NCBI RefSeq assembly: GCF_901933205.1
Contig: NC_044572.1
Span: 64,706,465 to 64,770,464, forward strand
Source: Camarhynchus parvulus
Lineage: Eukaryota; Chordata; Aves; Passeriformes; Thraupidae
DNA: 64,000 bases
Reading direction: 5' to 3'
Shown: positions 36,501 to 49,939 of the stretch, in pieces
Position numbering within the stretch: position 1 is the first letter of the stretch
How the letters are laid out: every line of letters begins with the position of its first letter
The notes under the pieces: generated by a model
Databases searched by the model: none
What the model was told of the DNA's origin: nothing
What the model saw: only the letters and a program-made list of their open reading frames with translations
Program-made: the position numbers and the translations under genes

Positions 36501-39500
36501 CTTAACCCAAAATGATTAATTCAAGAAGAGGGACACAGCCCAGTGCAGGGGCCTCTGAGCAGGGCTGGTAGCACTGATACAACACAGAGAGCCACGTGCA
36601 GGGCTCTGCTGTCCACTTGCTTCACAGTGACAGGGGGGACAGTCCTGCAGGGACAGAAAGCTGATCATACTCAAGGAGGCCACAGTTTCCATTTAGGATT
36701 AACTTCCTGGCAAAGTAATAATGAGGTTGCCATGAGGACGCTCTGGGGTTTGAGAATGAAATGGGGGGTGAGCCATTAAGTTGTGAAGAGAAGCAGTGCT
36801 TCCCTCCCATGTAGCCTGAACACACAGCTAACTATTTTATCCATTTATACCATTTGAGGAACAATTTGGCTTGGCATCTGGGCTGCCCAGGGGCAACCTT
36901 CAGCTTCTGCAAAGCCACCTACAAAATGAAGCAGAATAATGAAGTTCTGAATATTTGTACCCACTGGAGACCTGCTCCCCCAAGGATTACTGGCATTCCA
37001 TAAAATTTCACTGTTGAAATTTCACACTTCTCTTTCCAGTTTACAAAATCAACTCACTGGTACTTTGTTTTATTATATTCTTTTTTTCCTGAGAAAATAA
37101 GCAGACACTATATGGAAGTGAATTAGCTTTCATTCAAAACATGTTTTGCAAAAGGTTGGATTTCATTCAGTGCCAACCAGAAGAGAGACTGTGATCTTAT
37201 TTATGTGGTCTGGATCTATTGTCCAGGTGTAATTAGCTGATTATTACACTTCCCATTTCTGTTATTGTAGATCCTTAGTTCTTTTTGTAACCTGATGTTC
37301 TTTGATGTTTTTCAGAGCAAGCAAAAGACATTTCTATTTGTCCTAATTGTTCAGGAAATTAAAACTGCCAATATTTTTTCAGCTAATTAGAGTGAAATAC
37401 TTTGTTTGCTACTCCCAGAACCAACCTGTAACATCTTTGTGGCTTTCTCTCTAAATCACCAACTGCTCATTTGCTTCCTTTCACCATCCTCCATCACTCA
37501 GCAACTTTTTCCACAGGACATTTCCTCTCATCAGTTGTTCATCTGCCCATAACAAAACATATCCTAATGGAGACATTGAGCTTTTTTTCTCTCCAGATAT
37601 GACATAGCATACTGGTGTTGACAGCAGAAGTCACTTTTGCAGGAATAGAGGCTGCTGCTTCACACAGGAGAGGAGGAGCAGGGGTGTGCAACAGGCCACT
37701 GTACTGCAGGCATGGGTAGGTAGGATGCTAAACAACTACTTCATGTTCACTGGATTCTATAGATATTGTGGGGGGAAAAGAAAAAAAAGGGAAAGTTTAG
37801 GGCTTTGTCATTGCTGCTTTAGCCAGTAATTAGTGTGATCGCTTTTTGTAAGTCATAAGGGTCTTAGATATCTCTGTCAGCACCATATAGGACCCATCAG
37901 TTAACTCTTTCACATGACACACGAGTTTTAGAGGGCTGTTTTAACAACGCTTGTCTGCACCTGATCTAGGCTAAGCACTCCCATGAAACTTTCTGTAGAA
38001 CCCTCTTACCTTAGAATTAATTACTCTTCCACCTTAACTTCATATTGTGGAAGTCATCCGTAGGAAGCCAGGCCCTACGCATCTTACCTTGCAAGCCGCT
38101 GTGGTTTTTGAAGTGTCTGAGATTGTGCCTATCCATAGGCAATTTGTTTCTGTAGCCATTGCACCTGGTACACCTCATCCTTCTTCAGATCCCAAACTGC
38201 TGTCACAAGGCTGAGGATTTAAAACTAAATTGACTCCTTCTTTTGACATTGGGTCGATGCCCCTGTGAAGTGTGCTGCAATGAAGAATCATGAGTGAAAT
38301 TCATTTTCTAATGTATGGTTTGCTTTTACTGCTGCTTCAATGAAACATGGAGTGCTTACTTACAAAGGTCAGTGGCATGAAACATCTATCAAAAGTTTTT
38401 CCATGAAAATAAATCAGAGCATGCTTAAAATAACAGTAATTCTCCTGAATGACTGACAAATACTATTTGGTACTGAGACAGGGAACACTCTCTCTATCCA
38501 TAAATCAAGATGCCACAGAAAAAAGCAACAGGACTTCTTCATGTTCTCCTTTCCTACACCTTCGCCCTTTTTCTCATGATATCATTGCCCCAGGAAAATT
38601 ATGAACACTTACAGGAAGAAAATCATTCTACTGCCAAGCCTGTTCATTACATGTCATCCTTCAGATTGTACTAATAGCTTGTTCTGGTGGCATTTGCAAT
38701 ATGAACAGCCATCTGCAAAGCCTGAAATCCTCCATATACTTCTAAATATATCCTCCATAATTGAAAAGTTTTGAAATGCCCATGTCTGGGTTTGGGGACT
38801 TGTTTGGTTTGGCTTTTTTTTCTTTTTGTTTGTTTGGGGTTTTTTTCCTTTGGTGTGTTTCTTTTTATTCTGTCTTTTGGCTTAGGAAAAAGATACCAGA
38901 GATTTTAAGATATGCATATTGACAAAAGCAAATTTAAAGCCCTGTACATGTGCTAACTAAAGCTGTGGTAGTGCTCATCTAGCTAAGGAATATTGCTAAC
39001 TTAAGCTATTGTCCTAGAATTGCCATTCTCTAAAATAACCCCGGTCTCAGAATAAAAGATGGGACTACACCAGTACATCTTTCCCCCTTTCTCCACTGCA
39101 ACACTAAGTCCTCATGGCAGGAAAGAAAATGAACAACAACTTACAATATCCTGTAAGATAGACACATTTGCAATAATATTGCTCATCTTCAGCTTGAAAT
39201 TTGTTACTGCTCCCTGGCAGATTGCCTTTCCTAGAGCACCATGGAACAAGAAGGAGATGAAATTTTACTGTTGTACACCCATATGTTTCCCCTCGCTCCT
39301 AAAATCCAAGAGGCACATTCTCTGTATGGTGTCCTTTTGTCTGGCATAAATCAATTAGTTTTTTCTCTTATATAACTGAGTCATAAATGCATAGAGTCAG
39401 ACAGGTACTGCATGTCCTAAAAGCACCTGGAAAAAGATACCCAGGGGTAGGGAGAAAACAGTAATTTTGCTTGCCCACAATATAATGGTGGGGTTTTTTT

Positions 39501-40597
39501 CTTTTAATTGATTTTTAAAATAGATTTTAAAGAAGCAGTTATAGCCTGCATAATTTCTGTCTCAAGTTGCATGAACATAAAGCTCTGTTCTCCATAGCTC
39601 ATTTAAGGAATCCAGCCAAAACTAAACTAGGTGAAAAGGAATATCTGACAGTACTTTTGCATAGCATCATATTTGTAATATCAACTATCCCAGGCAGGTC
39701 AAGAAAAATAATTTTGAATATCTTACAGCAAATTTTATTTGAACTGGGGACAGAGGGGAGAGTGATGCAGGAGAATGCAAAAGCAGCTGTAATTTCACAT
39801 CAGAACATAAATGAAAACATTTTAAAAAAAGTGTCACCTTAAACAAAAAATGAGAAGTCAGAGAGATAACTCCAGGAAGAATTAAAAGTTATTTAAAAGA
39901 AAATTACACTCACTGAAAAAGAGGCTAGGTCAGCATAGCTGCCAGCAAACCACAGCATGAATAAGACCTGGCAGACTACTGAAGGCTACTGAAAAACCCT
40001 TTGAGTGCTTTGTTAAGAGCAACTAAATATGATTGTGTGTGTTGCAGGACTTGATACAAACTGGGAATTACTCCTTCACCCCAGCTTGTGCTACTCTAAT
40101 AAATATATGTATGTATGAGCCACACCTAGGGTATACCTAGATGATTATTGCTTTGTATAAAACATCTCAGCTGACTATGGCGAGGAAAAAAATGGATCCC
40201 ATATTTTTACTTAATCGCGTGCTCACTGTAAGGGGTCAGTTACTGGAGGCCAGGGGGACCAGTGGGGAGCAGGAACCAGTGCAGGTAGGTAGCAGCCTTT
40301 TAGAAGAGTCCTGCTGCAAAAACCACATCAAGAACCTGTGAAAGAGAAGGCAAGAGAGTAGCAGCTGTTAGTGAGTAGGAACTATTGAGAAAGAAGCTAG
40401 CCCTAAAGATATTCACACCTGGAACTTATGGCAGGCTACCACTGCCCACTGCCTACACACCACTCCCTGTGCTGTTTACACAATAGCAGAAACTGTGCAG
40501 GCAGTGGGGAGATTTCAGAGAATATTCATTGCCACAGAAAGGAACACCCAAAATTCATACCATACTCAGTTTTTGTAGGGCTCTTTTTTATTATATT

Positions 40598-41007
40598 TGT
40601 GGGGTGCCCTGATGAAGGAAGGAATGATGAATCTGACTCTGTGTTATCAGAAGACTAATTTATTATTTTATTATACTATATTATATTAAAGAATATTATA
40701 CTAAACTATATTAAAGAATACAGAAAGGATACTTACAGAATGCTAAAAAGATAATAATGAAAACCTGTGACTCTCTCCAGAGTCCCAACACAGCCTGGCA
40801 CCGATTGGCTAATGGGAGAAAACAATTCACACCAGAATCCAATGAAACAATCACCTTATGGTAAACAATCTCCAAACACGTTTCAGATGAGCAAAACATG
40901 GGAGAAGCAAATGAGATAATAGTTGTTTTCCCTTTTCTCTGAGGCTTCTCGCTTCCCAGGAGAAAAATCCTCAGTGAAGGAATTTTTCAGAGAATGTGAA
41001 TATCACA
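40598..41007 (-). mobile_element. Solo LTR of an endogenous retrovirus
   Basis: Read on the - strand, the element starts TGTGATATTCACATTC and ends GGGGCACCCCACA, giving the TG...CA ends of a retroviral LTR of about 410 bases. It has a CCAAT box (minus strand of 40803-40808), then AATAAA signals (minus strand of 40667-40672 and 40659-40664) about 60 bases before its 3' end, as expected for U3-R-U5 order. The sequence resembles a family I recall as abundant in songbirds, which supports a passerine host. There is no adjoining internal gag/pol/env region, so this is a solo LTR left by recombination. I did not find a clean target-site duplication, so it is probably old or slightly truncated. Confidence 0.82.
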
Positions 41008-44000
41008 CTTTTTCACTACAGAATAACAATAAATGTTATGGCACTCCACCCTGTCCCCCCAAATTGTGCATGCTCTGGTGTTGAGCTCTCAGCATTTATT
41101 TTTATATAACCATAGGAGCCAAGCAATTCAACCATGACCCCATTAAATTACATGTTCGTGAAACTGAGCCTGGAAAGGGAAATTTCCTGGCAAATACAGA
41201 AAAGAAGCTGGAAAGATCGATTGATATAACCTGTTTGTGACCCATCTGTTATTCATAGGAAGCAATTGGGCAGGCAGTGTTACAATCACCAATACTTTCA
41301 CACAGGTGCAGCACCATCTGCTCCTGCTCTTTTTGGCATGGGGTTATTAGATGTTCAGTCCTAACTCCCTGATTTACGTATAGGGTGAAATTGGTAGGTT
41401 GAACCTTTACAAACCAAGGGAGACCCGTGTCAAACACTTGCAGGAAGACCAGAGCACAGAACACTTAAGAAGCCTGAGACTAGGCTGTACCTTGCAGACC
41501 TGTGGTATAAGATTTGTAATAGCCATTTTATCAAAGAGCAGATATGCTTTTAAAAACCTCAGATGCACATTTTTACAGGTGAATAGGGTTCATTGTTTAG
41601 TTAACATTGAGACTTCACTTAAGGAGGTTGTCCCCTTCTCTCACCTGGAGAGAGAAGTCAGGGAAAGAAGCTCTTGACCAGCCCCAGCAGCATATGCTCA
41701 CCCTGACCGCTCTGCTGAGGAGCACTGGGTGTTCAGAGGGTTAGGCTGGACTCTCCCCTCTCAGAAGATGGATATCCACGCTCATTCCTCCTCTGCTTCT
41801 TGAACTCACTCTGACCTTTGAATATGGACTTGTTTTGCAACAGGCCAGACTATTTAGCCCTTTGTTTGCTTGTTTTGTTTTTAAATTAAGCTGTGACGCC
41901 TTCAAAACTCATAGCTCTATGAGTTTCAGGTTCAAAACTGGAACTATGTGAACTTACTCAATGGCTATTCTACCACTTGTAAGTTCATGTTTTGACATGG
42001 AACAATGATCCCTCATGCAATCTCTGGCATTAAAAAACTGCTTGCTTTACTCTTCCTGTTTAATTACTGAAGTAATAAATCTCTCCTTTGCAGTTTATTT
42101 AAAGTACCTTCCAAGCATATGATCCACACACTGCGTTGCTTGTGCTTAGAGACCCCTCAGCAAAAGCAAGAGCATTCAGCCATTGAATTGTAAAATCACT
42201 AGAAAACTCACTCCTTAGGCTTATGGTAAAAGGCAGAATATTGCTATTATTGGCATTGTTGAAAGTTTACAACAGGGACTCACCATTTATTTTTTCAACT
42301 GGAAGTTTCCACGGGATATCTAAAAGATGTTTATAGCTTAGATTTAACAGATTTCACCATGTTGAAAGAATTAGTTGGATGGCTTCAGTTAGAAGAAGCA
42401 CTCCAAAGACTGTTTAACCTACTTGAGAAAGAAAAAGGGGAGAAAAACACCAACAAACAATCCTCCACAGCTTTTAAATTTGGAGATTTGAAGTCCTCTT
42501 TATCTTATTAACCTACTTGAAATCTGTACTGAGAACCTGACAAAATTAAATATAAAGAGCTGACTCTTACTGATCCCAAAAGGAGTTAATTTGAAATTAA
42601 GAGGATTGTCATAGGCTGAAGTTCTTATTTTCCCCTTGATTGGCTCCTGGATAAGACATTATAAAATACATAAAAATAGTCATTAATCTTCAATATGAAA
42701 ATGGGTGGCTCAGCTCTGGGCATATGCAATCACTGTGATTATGGGACTGTTTAGGCAGATAAGTGGAGGTATGGGGGGTTTAATGTTTATATGAGGAATT
42801 TCAGGCACTTTCTACTGTAAAGCTGTTGGAGTTGAAGTTCACTACAGAACTGTTTGGAGTCTTTCCCACGAGACATGAAATCCTGTGAAATAGCTCTACT
42901 TCCAGTGAGAGCTGGTACGTTTCTCTTGCAGTTCACTGAGATTTTAATGTGACTTTGACAATCTGGCTGTTTTCAGGCTCATCTTCCTCAGACATGCCAG
43001 TCAAGGCATTAGTTGACCAAGATCCTCTCTGTCTGCAAAGTAATTACTCTGACTGCCAAACCCTTGGGAAGTGCTTTGCAAAGATTTAAATGCCAGACCC
43101 TGTCTTGGCACTGAAGCACTTCTTCCTGAAGTATCTCGTATCCCAATCTGACCAACTAGAAAGCCAAGCAGGACTTCACTTTCCAAAACACACAGTGAAA
43201 TGAGAGCACTTAGTGCAATGGCTGTGCACTGAGAGAGGCAAGCCTGAAGCTGGCCTATGGGAATCTGAGTCCTAGCTTGCACGAGTGAACACAGATGGCA
43301 AAACTGTCACATTCAGCTCCTGAAAAACTCCCAGTTTTACAGGCCCACTTTGTCAGCCTGCAGAGCTGCACTGCATGGAAAAAAAGGAGGTGTTCCAAAG
43401 AAAGCACCTGCTGTGGCAAGCCAGATAGAAGTATAGCCTCAAGAAGAGATTCCCTTCTGTCCCAGTTTGTTGCACACTCCCACTTTTACTGTTTCCTTAC
43501 TATGTCTCACCGGGCAAAATCTTGTGCCCTGAATTCCTGAGCCAACCGACTATTGCTCTGTTCCTTTATTTGGAAAAACACCCACCACCATCAACACCAA
43601 AACCCCATTTCTGCTTTGAGTCAGGTAAAGAATAATTTAACATTGAAGAGTTAAAGATCTAGATTTTCTCATCTGCTCCTGTAGTTTTTAGTTTGAATTT
43701 TAGAAATATTCATGTCATAGAGCACAATGTTAAACATGCGACCAGGAATAAATAATAAATAATACCTTGAGTACCAGACATCATAAACAAAGATAAAGTT
43801 ATGAAGAAAACTGTGAGAATGAATAGTTTCAGTCTGTCCTAAGCTTTTAAATGTTAAGATTACTTACCTTTGTAGACATAATATTCAGAAGCAGCATTAA
43901 AGCAGCATTGTTGCTTTGGTCATTATCTAGAAGTGCAGCGTGGGAGGAAAGAGGAAAGGAGGGAGAGAAATCATGGATAGGCCAAGATTACCACCTAGTG

Positions 44001-47000
44001 ACAGAACTTCTGCTTTGCAGGGGGTTTGCTTAAATATTAGAAAAATTCCTGGTGCTGGAGAAACAAACCATCCAACCCTTATACTATAACAGTCCTCTAA
44101 AGGAAGGATTATACATTGCTTCAAGATTACCAAAAAATTCATAGCCTATGACCTGGTAGAGTGAAGTACGTAGCACTTCGTTGGTTCTTTTTGTTTACTC
44201 ATTTTAAAAACTATCAAGAAAATATTTTCTTGTGTTTGTGGAAGAACAACGTGTTTAAGCACTTATTCTACTATTCCTCAAAGTAACAATTTAGATAAAA
44301 ATAACTTAAATGTTATTTGAACCTGAACAGGTTTTTAATTTATTATTTTGTTATTAGTTAATAGAGGCATGAGTTTTCTGAACTGGTGGCATCCCAAAAA
44401 ACACAGAATAAGGACTACATAAAAGAGGACATGCTCCTTCTGCATGAGGAAAACAGCCCTGGGTGTGTACCTTTGTGCAGCACCTGACTCTGAAGCAGAG
44501 CTGGGTGAAGTATGAAAATGAATCTGTTTTTAATTCTTCCAGCACATTTTTCTTTTCTTTCATATCTCACTGTTTTCCTTCCCTTCCTGTACAGAACTGC
44601 CATAATTAAAAATGCTAAACTTGAGGCATGATCTTTGATGTGGATGTATACCTTTTTATATTCAGAATAATAAAACTCTCCTAGCCTTCCAGATGAAGCT
44701 CATGCTGCCTCCCTTCTTGTTATTGCAGCATCCTTTTCCCCCATTCTGAGAAATACACTTTTCCTTGCTCCCTTTCACACTCTACAAAGATCCTTACCAT
44801 AATTCAGTGCATCCTGGTCTTGCCCACCCTGTCTCTTGCCCTGCTTCCCCACCCTAGCCAAGTTCCATGCTTTTATTTCAAGGTATTCCAAAGTATGTGC
44901 CACTGAAGCCACCTAATGGACTGTCAGGGCATTTTCACCGACATCCAGTGAGCCTGTCATGTCACTGTCTGCCAGTCACTGACTTCTCAAGAACTGTTAT
45001 GCTTTATCCCTAATCACTCAAGTTACTAAGCTATGTGATAACACCCCCAATTTCGACTTGTTAAAAAGCAATTTTCTAAACCCTATCATTTTAGCACACT
45101 GAGCAATGCTATGGCCTCACACTTCCCATCCTGCCTTTAGATGACAGTTTTCTATAGTCTCACACTTAGTTACAGCTCTGTAGGGCAGGTCGGGCGCATG
45201 CATGCCAGTACAAGAGGGCTAGAGTCAGGGACTAAGGCTCTAGGCTGCCCAGGGCTAGGAGCAGGGCTGCACACCTCTGCCAGGGTGGTTAGGGAACAAC
45301 AAATAACCTCTAATGAGGGAGGCCACTTGGAATTGTACTAAAAGCAGAAGCTGTACCCAGCAAGGTTTGGAAATGGAAAGGCATCCATTAGCTGTAACTG
45401 CTCCAACACTGAAGAGGGAACAAATAGTGCAGGCATTAGAAACATTCTTTTTTAAGGCACCATTATTTATTTATTTTTTTTAGATAGCACCAGGGACAGT
45501 TTAGACAGCTGTAAAGTAAAATACAACCACATTACAAAGGTGCTGCTCAGCTGATAGTCAGGCGCTGTGCAAAGGGGCAGCTAAGCCTTGTTCTGAAACA
45601 GTTGTGTTGGATAAATTCCATGTTGAATAGGAAGCTATAGGCTCAGACTACTGATTACTCTGGCTCCCCTTCCACTGATAACATTTCAAGCTGCTATTTT
45701 ACAATAATATTTTCAGTCAGCTTTTAACAATTTAAAAAACCCCTGATAGTGCTAGTATCTGTCATGCCTGGAATGTCAATTATCAGTGTTGTTCTAATAT
45801 CCATCAGCAGAGTTGAGCTGACACATGCCATAATTTATTTGAACAAAAGGAACATACTTGAAATAAAAATTGTGTCCTCATGCTCCCTGAAAAATTTAAA
45901 CTCATATCCTATTTTACAGTTGAACAAGGCTCACCCACACTGTAATTCTGTGCCCAAGCTTACCAGGAATACTTGAAAAATAACAAATATACAAAGTACA
46001 GCCAGGAAGAGAAGCTCAAGTAAATATGGATACATATATATATATTTACATGTCTATAATTACATATATGTTTGTAGACATATTATATATGTTAAAATAT
46101 GTAGAACACTTTAACACAGTTTTATTCTGGTTACACCCAACCCACCAGGCTAATTACTTTTGGTATTCTAAAGTTGACATATTATTTCTCTCATGTGTCA
46201 GGAAGAGTGAAACTGATTTAAAAACCTTTCTGTGAGGCAATGTAAGATGCAATGCTTAACAGCATTCCGTTTAGCAAACAAAACTTCTCAGAAAATAAGA
46301 AAATCTGTTCTTGGGGAGAGTATGTGTCTTATAAATGAGCACATCTTACATTTTAAGAAGGAAAAAAAAATTCAGCTGTGAATGAGCCATTGTGGGGTAC
46401 TGGAAATAGCATTTGGACATTGCTCTTCCTGGGGTGAGGGCTCTGGTTTGCGCACAGAGATGACTTACCTTGGAGCAGCTCTCGTGCTCTCAGCTCCTGC
46501 TGTCCCTGGCTCCCGCTGGGGACACAGCCCAAATGTCACAGATGTTCCTGCAGAGGTCCCAGGCAGGCAGCCAGGGAGCAGGGTGGCAGTGGAACATCCC
46601 TGCTGTGTCCAGAGGCAGATCCAGAGGGTGCCCAGCTGTTCTGCAGAGGCAGGCACCCCACCCCACGCAGGGTGCAAAATCAAAGTAGCTGCTTGCTTCT
46701 GGCAGTTACTCTTAAAGCTGAGACTTTGGCATAGCATTGCTTTGTGCCTTACACAACTTCCTCCAGAGCTTATAATCAGAAGATTCAGGTATTTTTAATC
46801 CTTTTCTCTAGATTGATTTCCCTTTTTGTGCTTCATGACTCTCAGTAAAAGCTCATCTTGAAAGCAACTTTAAATTACAAATTAAAAAACCCCAAAAACA
46901 AAATTTCAAATGCACCAAAAAAGGACAAAAATCAACAAAAAAAACTCACTACCCACCACTAATTTGAGACATAGCATACTAGTTTTATACTCTCTGCAGC

Positions 47001-47780
47001 CCCTTAAGCACTTCATAAGTCAGCTCCTGCAATGCCATCTCTAAAAGCAGTACTTTCAGTTTCCATGGGAAGACCCACAGATTTACCAATGAATGTTCTC
47101 AGACAGATTATTTAAGAAAATATAAAGCAAATAATTTTTTTTTCCTTTAAAATAAGCAATACAAAGCTTACACTACAGTCTGTCAAAATAGCATCTCCAA
47201 GAGATAATGACTAATCATGGTGAATTAGACTTCCTTAAAAATTAAGTGCATGGGACAAAAGCAGGAATAACTAGCAGCTACACACCTCAGCAGGACCACA
47301 AAAAAAACCCCCACAAACAAACAAACAAAAAACCCCCAACCACTACTATAAAAACATTTACATCATGTGTACTAAGCATATTTTTCCCAAACTGCTTTCC
47401 CTTGTGAGCTGGCTTAACCTGATGAACTATATCAATCTGGTTCTCATTTCTGCAACCAATTTGTTTTCTAAACTCCATACAGCCAGTTGCATAAACAAAT
47501 CCTTATTATAACCACAGAAGTAGCTGCCTCAGTTTCTGCTGTAATCAGCCATTTACAGATGATTCATTTGCTCAGGCCTTTTTTTTTTTCCACATGCTAA
47601 AGATTGACTGTAAGAAACAGAGGCCATAGGTTATAAAGCTGTGTGTGCAAACAATGGAGAAATGAAGGTATTGCTCACAACACACTTCAGGCTGGTGCTC
47701 ACACAGGTACCAGTGAGGGTTTTTTTTTATATCTATAAATCACACTTCAGACAATTGCAGGGACACACCACTGTGGTCTA
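41008..47780. other. Non-coding interval before the TMEM170B polyadenylation site
   Basis: I recognise no gene here. Frames are short. A GC-richer patch around 46430-46680 carries overlapping frames on both strands (138 codons on +, 90 on -) without domains, best explained by composition. A small GC-rich patch also occurs at about 45185-45300. AT-rich low complexity lies near 46030-46110, and A/C-rich simple sequence near 47295-47340. Confidence 0.55.
46029..46110. repeat. TA-rich low-complexity tract
   Basis: Alternating TA/CATATA stretches (TACATATATATATATTTACA and further ACATATAT units) occur over about 80 bases. It is non-coding. Confidence 0.7.
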
Positions 47781-47835
47781 CAAGAGGGTACATAATTTAT
47801 TTACTATTTTTAGCTTTATTTTATGTGTACATCTG
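47775..47835 (-). terminator. TMEM170B: Candidate distal polyadenylation site of TMEM170B
   Basis: On the - strand, in transcript order, there are UGUA motifs (in AATGTACAGATGTACACAT, about 47823-47841), then AATAAA at 47820-47815 and again at 47801-47796, then after about 20-30 bases a GU-rich stretch, AGTGGTGTGTCC. This is the full order of a vertebrate poly(A) site: UGUA upstream, AAUAAA hexamer, cleavage near 47780, GU-rich downstream element. It lies about 8 kb beyond the TMEM170B stop codon on the correct strand. AT-rich DNA yields chance hexamers, so assignment to TMEM170B is inference. Confidence 0.45.
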
Positions 47836-48437
47836 TACATTTCAACCAGATTCACAAAATGTAAAACTTGTGTTGTCAGAGTATTTCATACAGAGGTTGA
47901 CACATAGCCTCATGACTACTTAGAAGAACATGCAATAAGCTACAGAAAGTTTATGAAAATATTTTAATAGAAAATTTTAGTTAAATAAATGAGCATGAGA
48001 AATCATGTTTAACTTGCAAATTCTGTTTGTAAGCTGCTATGAGAGATTTCCTACTACCAAAAAGAAAATAAATATAAATCATTACCTAAAGATTCTTTAA
48101 ATCTTACAATTGGACAACTGTTCCACTGTGTCTGCATTCTAAAGAATGGAAGTAGAAATTGTGCAGAAGAATGTCTTACTTTAAATAGCTGTCCAACTGT
48201 TATTGCTGTTTTTCAAACAACCTGAAAGCATGCAACGAAAACTTCAAACTAAATAGACAGCTGAATGTACATATTTAGGTTGTTAACACAATTAAAATGC
48301 AAAAGATAACTACAAAAGTTTCTCAAAATGTTGTGGTTTGTTTGTTTTAGGGTTTTTTTAAATATGTACATAGAGAACTGTACACAAACAGGGAAATAAA
48401 AAAGTTGCTTTAAAAAATGAAATAGAGTAGTATACAG

Positions 48438-48445
48438 TATTTACA
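48438..48445 (-). promoter_or_regulatory. Pumilio-recognition-like element
   Basis: The - strand reads TTGTAAATACTG, containing TGTAAATA, the canonical Pumilio response element, about 650 bases before the proposed TMEM170B poly(A) site. A position near the 3' end of a long UTR is typical for such elements, but an 8-mer of this kind is frequent by chance in AT-rich DNA. Confidence 0.3.
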
Positions 48446-49915
48446 ACTTAAATGCCATCCCTTTTTTAACTGGGGCTAAATTATTACATGAGCATGCAGT
48501 ACATCCACTTGAAACAAGTACCTTTTGCACACTATAACAGAGTCCTGTACAAAGCATAAATCAACTAAATGTTAAGTCACTCTTCTCCATCACAGTTGTT
48601 GCTATCTTCAAGCTCCATAACTTTGCCTAGGTCACAACACTTTAGCTTAGGTAACTTCATAAAGTGAAGCTATGAACATCTATTTCTCATAAAAGTTTGA
48701 AGAATGCATTCTATCAACAAGACAGTTTATGGTGAGACACCAACAATGTTCTATTGTTTAAGTCACGCTTGATGAAAAGCTGTACTGAAGGAGCACAAGT
48801 CTGTCAGTGGACTAATGGATATTTTTTACCTTTGTCATTTTTAAAGATTTTCAAATTCCCGTTTTCCTCTCCTCTATTTGTTCTGCCAAATCCAAATGGC
48901 TATAATACTTGTATTTGTAAAGCTTATAAAGCTGTTAAAGTTATGAATACAGATGCTAAATACTTTTTCTAACTGTAAAATAGGTATTTATTCTTAGTGG
49001 CTTCTGTAAGCACTTATGAAGAATTGTGTGCTATTCTATATATTGTCACAGTCAAAAGTTTAGTTGTATAGATACCTGATTATCCTCTAAAACACCCAAA
49101 ATATTAAGGACCTTCAGAACTTCATTATCTGTATAAAATTTAGGCACATTTCAAACAAGTAAAACTTCTAGCCAAGTAATTTTAAAAGGTTTTAGATTTT
49201 TAGCTCCCATATACCTTATATTGGTGGATAATCGAAAATGGATTTTACAGTGTTGATACTAAATTTCTCAGGTAAGCCTAGAGAGTTAAGTCTCAAATCA
49301 AAAGGAATGCCATTTTTATCAATCAAGTATTGTTTATTTCACTGAAAATGTCTCTTTAGTATTTACTTTGCCTTAGAGTTGGTGTTTTGGTCCACAGAAG
49401 AAGCACAAAAGGACGTATTATCCATTCCCTTCAACAGCTATCAAATCCTGATAGGATTCATGCAGTAGCTTCCTAAAGTCTTTAGTAACTACAAGATGAA
49501 CAATCAGAAGTGACAAAATGTGTGTTCCTGAAAGAAAATATTTCTTTAGATCATTATTTTAGAGTGTAATTGTTTTTATACCTGCTACACTGGGAGAATA
49601 CCCCAAGCAGTAATACATCTTCACAGGCTTTGATATGTCCTTTTGATTCCACTTAGAATTAATGCACAGCCTGAATTTCATGTGTAACTTCAGGCACAAT
49701 TGTGGGAAACAGCAGAAACAGCATGCTTCAGGATATAATATGTCACAATTTTAGGATATCAAGTGTATGCACTCAGGTTGAATTCTACTTTCTATGATAA
49801 CTTCATTTCCCCCAAATTTTGTGCAGCTACATACACAAATTAATGAACCCAGATTAAGATTTCACTGCTGTAACAAAGGACAGAATACTTTTCCCACTGA
49901 CTTTAAAGGTTGTGA

Positions 49916-49939
49916 TGGTGGTGACCAACGTCACCACCA
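49916..49939. repeat. 10-bp perfect hairpin with 4-base loop
   Basis: TGGTGGTGAC (49916-49925) and GTCACCACCA (49930-49939) are exact reverse complements around CAAC. The stem is GC-richer than its AT-rich surroundings. If the region is the TMEM170B 3' UTR, the RNA would form a stable stem with loop GUUG. Confidence 0.75.

Larger units (their letters stand above)
29516..40597. other. Non-coding interval; no gene recognised
   Basis: This is AT-rich DNA between the convergent genes. The longest frames (29666-30118 on -, about 150 codons; 35530-35955 on +, about 141 codons) have no recognisable domain, splice context or homologue that I know. Small GC-richer patches near 32340-32500 create overlapping frames on both strands and look like composition effects. 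Two microsatellites are listed separately. The 3' end of ADTRP could lie in this stretch, but nothing marks it. Confidence 0.55.

Noticed and set aside
41925..41945. GGTTCAAAACTGG resembling a tRNA B box
   Set aside because: There is no matching A box, acceptor stem or cloverleaf around it.
46382..46798. 138-codon open frame on + in a GC-richer patch
   Set aside because: Overlapping frames on both strands and the lack of any domain indicate a composition effect.
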